Assembly: GCA_964428905.1 (NCBI GenBank)
Contig: CAYSAA010000142.1
Span: 1-20,777, forward strand
DNA length: 20,777 nucleotides
Reading direction: 5' to 3'
Source: CAYSAA01 sp964428905
GTDB lineage: Bacteria; Atribacterota; Phoenicimicrobiia; Phoenicimicrobiales; Stramentimicrobiaceae
Of the stretch, positions 13,967 to 20,777 are shown one piece after another. Within the stretch, counting starts at the first letter, position 1. Each line of letters opens with the position of its first letter. The notes below the pieces were generated by a model. That model was given only the letters and a program-made list of their open reading frames with translations. It did no database searches and had not been told where the DNA came from. Both the position numbers and the translations under genes were made by a program.

Positions 13967-15211
13967 ATGGAAAAAAGCAAAAATAAGAGAAAAAATATTA
14001 TTCTCGGTGTGACCGGTGGGATTGCTGCCTATAAAAGTGCTGAATTAGTACGTTTATTAAAAAAGGAAGGCCTTAACATTCAAGTAGTAATGACCCAAAA
14101 TGCAGCACGTTTTATTGCTCCGCTCACGATGGCTGTTTTGTCTGAAAATAAAGTATTTACCAGCCTCTTCTCCCAAAATGAAGAAGATGATAAAGAGATT
14201 AGACATATTTCCCTGGCTCATTGGGCTGATTTAATCATCATTGCCCCGGCAACAGCAAATGTAGTAGCCAAAGTCGCACATGGCATGGCAGATGATCTAT
14301 TGACCTCAACCATACTTGCTTCGAAAAGTGATATCATTTTTGCCCCTGCTATGAATAGTGCTATGATTAATAATCCAATTTATCAGAATAATGTAAAATA
14401 CTTACTAAAAATGGGGTATCATTTTATTGATACTGAAAAAGGTAATTTGGCTTGCGGTGATTATGGTGACGGACGTATGGCAAATCCCGAAAAGATTGTC
14501 AGCTTTATAATAAAAAGATTAAATAATAGTACCTCATCTTTAAAAGGGAGAAAAATCCTCATTACTGCCTCAGCAACACGGGAACCAATTGATAAAGTTA
14601 GATTTATATCAAATTATTCAACCGGTAAAATGGGCTTTTCTTTAGCTGAAGCAGCCAGAAACCGCGGGGCAATGGTAACCTTGGTTACCGGTCCAACCAA
14701 TCTTCCGGATATTGCCGGGGTTAAAACCATACACGTTAGTACCGCTGAAGAGATGAAAGACCAGGTAATGGCTTATTTTGATCATTCGGATGTTTTTATA
14801 TCCGCTGCGGCAGTATCTGATTTTAAACCCGTCCGGCAATTTTCCGGAAAGATAAAAAAAGAGTCTCAGCAATCAATCAATCTGGAGTTAGAAAAAAATG
14901 TTGATATTCTAAAAGAAGCCGGCCAGAAAAAAACCAGGCAGATAGTAATTGGTTTTGCTGCCGAAGTAAACAATTTGGAAAAGAACGCCCTTTCTAAATT
15001 GAAATCTAAGAATTTAGATTTTATTGTTGCCAATAATCTCAATCGGAAAGATAGCGGGTTTGGTACTGATACTAATAAGGTGTTGATTGTGGACCGAGAA
15101 GGAAATATGGTAGATTTACCCTTGATGTCTAAATATGAGGTAGCTGAGCATATTTTTGATAAGATAAAACAATACTTTTTTGAGAATAAGGATAAAGGCA
15201 TGAATGTATAA
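13967..15211 (+). CDS. coaBC: Bifunctional phosphopantothenoylcysteine decarboxylase / phosphopantothenate-cysteine ligase
   Basis: This two-domain enzyme of coenzyme A synthesis makes 4'-phosphopantothenoylcysteine and decarboxylates it to 4'-phosphopantetheine. The CoaC flavoprotein domain (1-185) has GVTGGIAAYKSAELVR (14-29), the catalytic histidine H80 in RHISLAHWAD, APAMNSAM with N130, and the flexible-flap cysteine C163 in LACGDYGDGRM. The CoaB domain (about 192-400) has ITASATREPIDKVRFISNYS, then TGKMG, the AAAVSDFKP motif (280-288), KIKKES and GFAAEV. TASATREPID replaces the usual TAGGTxEPID, a small change. The 414-residue length is standard. The ATG has only a weak ribosome site (GCGAG at 13956-13960). 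The stop overlaps the priA start by one base (TAATG). Confidence 0.95.
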   Translation: MEKSKNKRKNIILGVTGGIAAYKSAELVRLLKKEGLNIQVVMTQNAARFIAPLTMAVLSENKVFTSLFSQNEEDDKEIRHISLAHWADLIIIAPATANVVAKVAHGMADDLLTSTILASKSDIIFAPAMNSAMINNPIYQNNVKYLLKMGYHFIDTEKGNLACGDYGDGRMANPEKIVSFIIKRLNNSTSSLKGRKILITASATREPIDKVRFISNYSTGKMGFSLAEAARNRGAMVTLVTGPTNLPDIAGVKTIHVSTAEEMKDQVMAYFDHSDVFISAAAVSDFKPVRQFSGKIKKESQQSINLELEKNVDILKEAGQKKTRQIVIGFAAEVNNLEKNALSKLKSKNLDFIVANNLNRKDSGFGTDTNKVLIVDREGNMVDLPLMSKYEVAEHIFDKIKQYFFENKDKGMNV

Positions 15212-17262
15212 TGAACAGAAATAATATTGCAGAAGTTATCCCTTTAAACATTCACCTTAATAAGACTTTTCATTATTTGATTCCTCCCAATCTTGATAGG
15301 GATGCAGATATCGGAAAAAGGGTAAAAATATCCTTCAGGAATAAAAAAATAGTCGGCATCATCATCAATATTATTGATAAAACCAATATAGAAAATCTCA
15401 AAGAAATTGAAGAAATCATTGACATTTTTCCTCTCTTGTCTCGGGAAGTCCTAGCCTTGACTGATTGGGTTTCGAAGTACTATGTATGCCAGAAAGAAAC
15501 GATTATTAAACACATTATACCTTCTCGAGCATCCCAAAAAAAGATAGTGTCTTTTCAAGGTAGCAACCCTGGGGACAATCATTTTAAGGGCAAGAACAGG
15601 CCTGTTGGATCCGAAAAACTCCTTCCCCAAAATAACAATCGGCAGTTTTTGTTATTTGATAATCATCTTTTTGAAGATGATTATCAAACCGATAAGCCGC
15701 TGCTTTTTCACTATCATAATTATAAAGTGAGAGACCGTTACTATGATAAATGGATTGAGAAGGTATTAGAACAGGGGAAACAGGTATTAATCCTGGTTCC
15801 GGATCAGTGGTGTTGTTTACAATTAAAGAAAAAATTGACCAGAAAATATAGTAAGATATTGGGTATTTTCGATAAAAAGGCAACTCAGAACCAAAAATAT
15901 CTTCGTTTTCTTCATGCCCAGAGAGGTGATATAAAGATTGTTATTGGTACCAGATCAAATGTCTTTCTCCCTTTTCGAAATCTTGGTTTAATTATTGTAG
16001 AACAGGAAAATTCCCTGTTATATAAAGAGGAAAGGGCTCCTAAATATAATAGCAGGGAAGTTGCATTAGCCAGGGGAAAACTGGGGGTATTTAAAGTAGT
16101 CCTGGGAACTTTTGCTCCTTCTATTGAAACTTATTGGAAAGCAATAAATAAAAGGTATACTTTAAAAACTGAAAAGCAATTGACTTATTATCATAATCAA
16201 TTTCCTGAGATAAAAGTCATTAATATGGAAGAAGAAAAATCATTCCAACGCATTGTCAGTTTCCGATTGCAGCAACAAATTTTTCAGTTGCTTAAGCAGA
16301 ATAAGAAAATTGTTCTTTTTCTCAATAGGCGTGGTTTTGCCGGCTATATGATTTGTTCTAATTGTGGTCATGTAATAAGGTGTCCTGAATGTGGTCATCT
16401 CTTATCTTATCATGTTGAAGGAAACACTAAGTCGGCTGTTTGTCATTTCTGCGGGAAAAAGGTAAAGTTGGAAAAATATTGTCCAAAGTGTGGGAAAGGT
16501 AAGATAAAACCGCTGGGAGCGGGGACACAATATGTTGAAACATTAATTAAAAGGATGTTTCCTAAAGCAGTCACCCAACGTCTCGATATAGATATCTCCC
16601 CTAAGATAGCTACTCAAAAAAAGGTAATCAATGAATTTAACCGGGGTAAAATTGATATATTGATCGGAACCCAGCTGCTCTTCCGGGAGTTGAGATATCA
16701 AAATGTGGGGTTATTGGGCTTTATTCTGGCTGATCATTTACTTAACATGCAGGATTATCGATCAGCAGAATTTTCTTTTCAGTTTATTTATCAGGTAGCT
16801 TTACATTTAGCTGAACAAAAAAATACAAAACAATTATTAATTCAGACCTATCAACCCGAGCATCATAGTTTGCAGATGATTGAACAATTAGATTATTCAT
16901 CATTTTATCAAAAAGAGATGGTAATTAGAAATGAACTTGAATATCCCCCCCTTACTGCTATGATAAAAATAGATTTTACTGGGAAGAAACGGGAACAGGT
17001 AAGGAAAAATGCCTTTGATTTTATTGACTATGCTAATCAGTCTGGTCTGATATCGAAATATGAATTGGGTGTTCAATTGAACAGAGATAACATGATTATT
17101 GTTAGGGAGAAAGATAAAAATAAGGCAAGCTTTGTGTTAAGAATAAATTCAAAAAAACAAATAATCGATTCTTGCAAAGAAAGTTTATGGCAATATATTT
17201 TAAAATATCAATCAAATGATGTAAAATTAATGATTGATGTAGATCCAATTAAAATGTATTAG
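15211..17262 (+). CDS. priA: Primosomal protein N' (PriA) homologue with degenerate helicase motifs
   Basis: PriA reloads the replisome at stalled forks. This 683-residue protein has the PriA layout. The 3'-DNA-binding domain is at the N-terminus (AEVIPLNIHLNKTFHYLIP, 7-25; LTDWVSKYYVC, 83-93). IGTRSNVFLPFRNLGLIIV is at 245-263 and LFLNRRGFAGYM at 369-380. The double zinc module has all eight cysteines (CSNC, CPEC, CHFC, CPKC, 382-427), then GAGTQ, and the C-terminal domain includes NELEYPP (574-580). The ATPase motifs are ruined. The Walker A region (usually GVTGSGKTEVY) reads HYHNYKVRDRYY at 167-178. DEEH reads EQEN at 264-267. Motif III reads GTFAPS. Motif V GTQLLFRELRY lacks its KGxDF. 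Motif VI after QVA reads LHLAEQ instead of GRAGR. ATP hydrolysis is therefore unlikely. Actinobacterial PriA proteins are also annotated as lacking helicase motifs. It overlaps coaBC by one base and precedes def by 11. Confidence 0.9.
   Translation: MNRNNIAEVIPLNIHLNKTFHYLIPPNLDRDADIGKRVKISFRNKKIVGIIINIIDKTNIENLKEIEEIIDIFPLLSREVLALTDWVSKYYVCQKETIIKHIIPSRASQKKIVSFQGSNPGDNHFKGKNRPVGSEKLLPQNNNRQFLLFDNHLFEDDYQTDKPLLFHYHNYKVRDRYYDKWIEKVLEQGKQVLILVPDQWCCLQLKKKLTRKYSKILGIFDKKATQNQKYLRFLHAQRGDIKIVIGTRSNVFLPFRNLGLIIVEQENSLLYKEERAPKYNSREVALARGKLGVFKVVLGTFAPSIETYWKAINKRYTLKTEKQLTYYHNQFPEIKVINMEEEKSFQRIVSFRLQQQIFQLLKQNKKIVLFLNRRGFAGYMICSNCGHVIRCPECGHLLSYHVEGNTKSAVCHFCGKKVKLEKYCPKCGKGKIKPLGAGTQYVETLIKRMFPKAVTQRLDIDISPKIATQKKVINEFNRGKIDILIGTQLLFRELRYQNVGLLGFILADHLLNMQDYRSAEFSFQFIYQVALHLAEQKNTKQLLIQTYQPEHHSLQMIEQLDYSSFYQKEMVIRNELEYPPLTAMIKIDFTGKKREQVRKNAFDFIDYANQSGLISKYELGVQLNRDNMIIVREKDKNKASFVLRINSKKQIIDSCKESLWQYILKYQSNDVKLMIDVDPIKMY
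15655..15688. repeat. Perfect 15-bp-stem palindrome inside the priA homologue
   Basis: Bases 15655-15669 (TTTGATAATCATCTT, with its first T at 15655) pair perfectly with 15674-15688 (AAGATGATTATCAAA) around a TTTG loop. It is in frame and encodes priA residues 149-160, in the linker between the DNA-binding domain and the degenerate Walker A site. There is no T tract on the + strand after it, so it is not an obvious terminator. Confidence 0.8.
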
Positions 17263-17273
17263 GAGGAGAAAAG

Positions 17274-17759
17274 ATGGCTGTTTTAAAATTACAAAAATAC
17301 GGCTCCCCTATATTAAGGGAAAAAGCTATACCGGTTAGCAAAGTTGATAGTGACATTCGAGAACTTGTGGATGACATGATTGAAACGATGTATGTTGAAG
17401 GTGGTGTGGGATTGGCCGCCCCTCAGATTGGCATTTCAAAAAGGATTATTATTATTGATACCGAGGAAAAAGGAGTCATTGTTTTAATTAATCCTGTCAT
17501 TATCAAACGAGAAGGTGAAACAAAAGAAGAAGAAGGCTGCCTGAGTGTTCCGGGCATCTTCTCTATTGTCAAAAGGTCTGCAGTCATTACTGTTGAAGCT
17601 CTTGATTTGGATGAAAAAAAGATTCGACTTACCCAGGAAGGATTTCTTGCAATTGCTCTACAGCATGAAATAGACCATTTAGATGGCTACCTGTTTATTG
17701 ATAGGCTGTCTCCTGCAAAAAGATTAATGATAAAAAATAAATTAAAAGAGATAGGATAA
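17274..17759 (+). CDS. def: Peptide deformylase
   Basis: This metallohydrolase removes the formyl group from nascent N-terminal formyl-methionine. All three family motifs are intact: GVGLAAPQIG (44-53), EGCLSVPG (87-94, metal ligand C89) and the metal-binding QHEIDHLDG (130-138, H131, E132, H135). Length 161 is typical of type 1 deformylases. The ATG is 7 bases behind a strong AGGAGG (17261-17266) that overlaps the priA stop. It pairs functionally with fmt, the next gene, which adds the formyl group this enzyme removes. Confidence 0.96.
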   Translation: MAVLKLQKYGSPILREKAIPVSKVDSDIRELVDDMIETMYVEGGVGLAAPQIGISKRIIIIDTEEKGVIVLINPVIIKREGETKEEEGCLSVPGIFSIVKRSAVITVEALDLDEKKIRLTQEGFLAIALQHEIDHLDGYLFIDRLSPAKRLMIKNKLKEIG

Positions 17760-17785
17760 ATAGAACAAAATAGGGGGTCAGGATT

Positions 17786-18736
17786 TTGAGAATTATCTTT
17801 GTGGGAACTTCATCATTCGGGATACCGGTGCTGAAAAAGTTAATTTCTTTCCATAAAAACATTGTAGCAGTTATTACCCAACCGGATCGACCAAGCGGTA
17901 GAGGCAGAAAAATACAATCTTCTCCTGTTAAAGAAATGGCGCTTGACTATAAATTGTTTTTATTGCAGCCCCAAAATATTAATGCTGAAAGCACTATTCA
18001 GCAGATTAAAGAACTTAAACCGGATTTAATTATTGTAATCGCCTATGGCCAAATACTTTCCGGAGCAGTATTAAATATACCAATCAAAGGATGTTTGAAT
18101 GTTCATCCCTCTTTATTACCCCAATATAAAGGCCCTGCACCTATTCAGTGGACACTCATCCGGGGTGAGACAGAAACTGGTATCAGTTTCTTGTTTATGA
18201 ATGAAAAAATTGATGCCGGTGACCTTATACTGCAAAAAAAAATAAAAATACATCCGGAAGAAAACTTTCAAGAATTAGGCAAAAGGCTGGCAATAGAGAG
18301 TGCCGCAACAATCAAGGAGGTCCTGGACAAAATAGAAAAAGGAAATTATGAAAAAATCCAACAACCTCGGGAAAACTATTTTTATGCCAGAAAGCTAAAT
18401 AAAACCGATTGTCGGGTTAATTGGAATCATAATGGTATACATATTTTTAATCTAATCAGGGGGCTTACTAATATTCCCGGTGCCTATACCGAGTTTAAAG
18501 GAAAAAGAATTAAAATTATCAAAGCTTCACTACTAAAAGAATCAGAAAATAATGCGAGAAAACCTGATGGAAAGCCCGGAGAAATTGTCAGGATTACAAA
18601 AGAGGGACTACATGTTTTGACAGGCGATAAAAACCAGATTATAATCAAGCGTCTCATTGTTTCTGGTTCTAAAGAAATGGATTTTTCTCAATTTATCAAT
18701 GGATATCAAATTAAAACAGGTGATTTGTTTATCTAA
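17786..18736 (+). CDS. fmt: Methionyl-tRNA formyltransferase
   Basis: The enzyme transfers a formyl group from 10-formyl-tetrahydrofolate to initiator Met-tRNA. The N-terminal catalytic domain starts MRIIFVGTSSFGIPVLKKL and has TQPDRPSGRGRKI (31-43), then the catalytic N105 and H107 in LNVHPSLLPQYKGPAPIQW and D143 in EKIDAGDLI. The C-terminal OB-like tRNA-binding domain covers about 205-316 (NLIRGLTNIPGAYTEFKGK). Length 316 is standard. The start is TTG at 17786, about 7 bases after AGGGGGT; its second codon leads straight into the conserved first strand, so no longer form is needed. It lies 26 bases after def. Confidence 0.95.
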   Translation: MRIIFVGTSSFGIPVLKKLISFHKNIVAVITQPDRPSGRGRKIQSSPVKEMALDYKLFLLQPQNINAESTIQQIKELKPDLIIVIAYGQILSGAVLNIPIKGCLNVHPSLLPQYKGPAPIQWTLIRGETETGISFLFMNEKIDAGDLILQKKIKIHPEENFQELGKRLAIESAATIKEVLDKIEKGNYEKIQQPRENYFYARKLNKTDCRVNWNHNGIHIFNLIRGLTNIPGAYTEFKGKRIKIIKASLLKESENNARKPDGKPGEIVRITKEGLHVLTGDKNQIIIKRLIVSGSKEMDFSQFINGYQIKTGDLFI

Positions 18737-18797
18737 CGATATTTGTACCATTATTTTATCATCCAGAGACTGAAAAATATAAAAAGGAACAGGGAAT

Positions 18798-20168
18798 TTG
18801 AATTTTACCAATACAAGGGAATTGATTTTAGAGATACTGAATCGGGTAGAAAAACAGAATGCTTATTTGAATATTTTAATTCCCTACTATTTTAACCGGT
18901 ATGACATCAAAATTGAGGATAAGGCTCTGATTCAGGAGATAGCTTATGGTGTTACCCGTTTTAGAAAAAAATTAGATTGGATCATTGACCAGTTCCTTAG
19001 GAATCAAGATAAAAAGTTATCGCTAACGATTCGAAATATTTTGAGAATGGGTGTTTATCAGGTCATTTACTTAGACAGAATACCAAATTATGCGATATGC
19101 AATGAATCTGTTGCTTTGGCAAAAAAAAGTCGTTATTTTAGCAAAGCCAGTTTGGTTAATGCAGTATTGAGAAGTATGATTCGGAAAACGAATGATATGC
19201 TTTGGCCTGATATTCATCATGACCCGGTAAAATATATTTCAGTTTTTTATTCTTTTCCCGAGTGGTTAGTGAAAAGATGGTTAGAAAGGTTTGGTCTTGA
19301 TTTATGTATCAGTATTTGCGATGCCAGTAATAAAAGGCCAAGCATAACCCTGCGTGTTAATCCATTCAAAACAACTATGCCGGAATTAAAAGAAAGGCTT
19401 TTGAAATCGGGAATAAATTTTAGAGGCGGACAATATGTTCCTACTGAATCGCTCATTATCAGGGAGTTTATAAATATTACTCATTCTCCTATTTTTCTAG
19501 ATGGTTCATTTTCTATTCAAGATGAAAGTTCTATGCTTGCCTCAAGGCTTCTGAATCCATCAGCCGGGGATACAGTCATCGATATGTGCAGCGGGCCGGG
19601 TGGAAAGACTACTCACTTGGCACAGCTGATGCATAATCAGGGGAAAATTATTGCTTTTGAGAAAAACAGGAAAAGACTGCAGATGGTAAGTGATGAATGT
19701 CGAAGATTGGGTATTAACATTGTTACTCCAATGCTGAATGATTCCATTCAATTTTCTGAGGAATTTTTTGAAAAAGCTGATAAAATATTAGTTGATGCCC
19801 CTTGTTCAGGAACTGGGGTTATTAGAAAAAAACCTGATCTTAAATGGAAAAAAATAAATAAGGATCAGCTCACAAAATTAAATCATTTACAGGAAGCAAT
19901 ACTGGATATTGCATCTTTTTATCTTAAACCGGGTGGAGAATTGCTCTATTCAACGTGCAGTATAGAAAAAGAAGAAAATGACGGGATAATCAGAAAATTT
20001 CTTGAAAAAAAAATAGAATTTAATGTCCTGGAGACCTCCCGTTTTGTACAAGAGAGTGAGATAATAAAGTTTGAAACTGAAATACAACAGGCAATTCAAC
20101 TGCTTCCTGGTTACTCGGGACAGGATATTGATGGATTTTATCTAGTAAAGTTGCAAAAAAGTAAATAG
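18798..20168 (+). CDS. rsmB: 16S rRNA (cytosine-967-C5)-methyltransferase
   Basis: The enzyme uses S-adenosylmethionine to methylate C967 of 16S rRNA (E. coli numbering). The N-terminal NusB-like RNA-binding domain (about 1-130) includes NRVEKQNAYLNI, EIAYGVTRFRKKLDWII and SLVNAVLR. The methyltransferase domain has SIQDESSMLASRLL, motif I VIDMCSGPGGKTTHLA (260-275), VDAPCSGTGVIRKKPDLKW (332-350, C336) and YSTCSIEKEEND (384-395, nucleophile C387). The C-terminus ends with a PGYSGQDIDGFYLVKL-type strand. Length 456 fits (about 430-460). The start is TTG, about 9 bases after AAGGA (18784-18788), 61 bases after fmt. The NusB fusion and length distinguish it from RsmF- or RlmI-type enzymes. Confidence 0.95.
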   Translation: MNFTNTRELILEILNRVEKQNAYLNILIPYYFNRYDIKIEDKALIQEIAYGVTRFRKKLDWIIDQFLRNQDKKLSLTIRNILRMGVYQVIYLDRIPNYAICNESVALAKKSRYFSKASLVNAVLRSMIRKTNDMLWPDIHHDPVKYISVFYSFPEWLVKRWLERFGLDLCISICDASNKRPSITLRVNPFKTTMPELKERLLKSGINFRGGQYVPTESLIIREFINITHSPIFLDGSFSIQDESSMLASRLLNPSAGDTVIDMCSGPGGKTTHLAQLMHNQGKIIAFEKNRKRLQMVSDECRRLGINIVTPMLNDSIQFSEEFFEKADKILVDAPCSGTGVIRKKPDLKWKKINKDQLTKLNHLQEAILDIASFYLKPGGELLYSTCSIEKEENDGIIRKFLEKKIEFNVLETSRFVQESEIIKFETEIQQAIQLLPGYSGQDIDGFYLVKLQKSK

Positions 20169-20177
20169 GATAATATT

Positions 20178-20720
20178 ATGAATAATCTTTTAACAAAGTT
20201 TTTCAAACAGCTTGGCCACTCTTTGTTTATGATCATTGCAGGGGTAGTTGCTGTGGCATTAGGAGCATATATTGCCTTTTTGGCCTATCAGACAATTTTT
20301 TATATTCCAAATGTCAATGTTCCCTCTGTTTTGAATATGGAACTTAATGCTGCTCAGCAGACCTTACACCAATTTGGTTTAAAGATGGCTATCACTGATG
20401 ACCATCTCTTCCGGGAAGGTGACCGTTTTTTCGTGATAAGTCAGAATCCCGATGCAGGCACTGAGATAAAAAAGAATCGTACAGTAGAGGTTGAAATCAG
20501 AGAAACCGGTATTTCTACTCAAATCCCTGATTTATTTGGGAAGACTGTTGGGGAAGCAGAAATACTGCTATCAGAAAATGGCTACCGACTTGGAAATATT
20601 GCCTATGCAATGCATCACCAATTAACACAGGGTAAAATTATTGCCCAAACACCCATGCCGGGAGAAAATATTCAAGCCGGTGATGAAATTAATATTTTGG
20701 TAAGTAAAGGTTTGTATTAA
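20178..20720 (+). CDS. Membrane-anchored PASTA-domain protein without a kinase domain
   Basis: This 180-residue protein has a short cytoplasmic N-terminus, one membrane helix (about 15-38, LFMIIAGVVAVALGAYIAFL) and two extracellular PASTA repeats. Repeat one is about 46-108 (VPSVLNMELNAAQQTLHQFG, ending VEVEI). Repeat two is about 114-178 (TQIPDLFGKTVGEAEILLSE, then IIAQTPMPGENIQAGDEINI). PASTA domains bind uncrosslinked peptidoglycan or lipid II-type ligands in PrkC/PknB-type kinases and some penicillin-binding proteins. No kinase or transpeptidase domain is attached, and nothing suggests truncation: the ATG at 20178 has AGGA (20167-20170) overlapping the rsmB stop. In related clusters this position is often held by a PP2C phosphatase and PrkC kinase. 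The role in envelope sensing or assembly is inference. Confidence 0.85.
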   Translation: MNNLLTKFFKQLGHSLFMIIAGVVAVALGAYIAFLAYQTIFYIPNVNVPSVLNMELNAAQQTLHQFGLKMAITDDHLFREGDRFFVISQNPDAGTEIKKNRTVEVEIRETGISTQIPDLFGKTVGEAEILLSENGYRLGNIAYAMHHQLTQGKIIAQTPMPGENIQAGDEINILVSKGLY

Positions 20721-20762
20721 AACATAAACAATAATTTTAAAAATCAGGTAGAGAACGAAATA

Positions 20763-20777
20763 ATGAAGGAACAGGAA
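20763..20777 (+). CDS. Possible start of the next gene (truncated by window end)
   Basis: An ATG at 20763 opens a frame MKEQE that runs off the window. AGGTAGAG (20746-20753) lies 9 bases before it, an acceptable ribosome site. The 42-base gap after the PASTA gene suits a continuing operon. Five codons cannot identify the product; rsgA or rpe would be expected from gene order in related clusters, which is only a guess. Confidence 0.35.

Noticed and set aside
15002..15021. 8-bp AT-rich hairpin inside coaBC (AAATCTAA with TTAGATTT)
   Set aside because: Short and AT-rich; expected by chance in a genome of this composition and inside an intact conserved gene.

Overview
This is a low-GC (roughly 37-38% by eye) bacterial chromosomal window in which every convincing gene is on the + strand. 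Gene order in the right half (yicC - remA - gmk - coaBC - priA - def - fmt - rsmB - PASTA protein) follows the core cluster best known from Firmicutes. The left half carries a branched-chain amino acid uptake cassette. This mixture, the low GC and the frequent TTG/GTG starts fit an anaerobic Firmicute or a Firmicute-like phylum such as Atribacterota. I lean weakly to the latter, but no marker in the window settles it.

Layout. Positions 1-543 are the 3' end of purC. After a long AT-rich leader, 1018-5893 is a complete liv-type ABC importer: binding protein, two permeases and two ATPases. Two tandem hairpins separate the binding-protein gene from the permease genes, and several terminator-like hairpins close the cassette. 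Positions 5894-6562 look like a gene graveyard: an apparent remnant of a secreted, subtilase-like protein, then the first two dozen codons of an aldose-1-epimerase-like gene. A full-length ribulokinase gene (araB, 6563-8239) follows with no araA or araD beside it, then a flavodoxin-like NAD(P)H/FMN reductase (8353-8943).

Positions 9093-11905 form a membrane-organisation operon: full-length NfeD (serine protease plus OB fold), the flotillin-like FloA, and a small membrane-anchored protein of unknown function with a conserved-looking C-terminal motif. A strong sigma-70-like promoter at 12035-12063, lying among three copies of a TTTAGGTAA-type motif, probably drives yicC-remA-gmk. A second promoter region (13897-13944) probably drives coaBC onward. 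The products here cover RNA turnover (YicC), DNA-binding regulation (RemA), nucleotide metabolism (Gmk), coenzyme A synthesis (CoaBC), replication restart (PriA), N-terminal formyl-Met handling (Def, Fmt), 16S rRNA methylation (RsmB) and a cell-envelope PASTA protein.

The most notable point is the PriA homologue. It keeps its eight zinc-binding cysteines and its overall architecture, but the Walker A, DEEH, motif III, motif V and arginine-finger motifs are all degenerate, so it is predicted to be an ATPase-dead, structural PriA. A perfect 15-bp-stem palindrome lies in frame in its linker, just before the ruined Walker A site. Other points are the absence of rpoZ between gmk and coaBC, a kinase-less PASTA protein where a PrkC-type kinase often lies, and the decayed genes around araB. 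I found no CRISPR array, tRNA, rRNA, transposase or phage gene.
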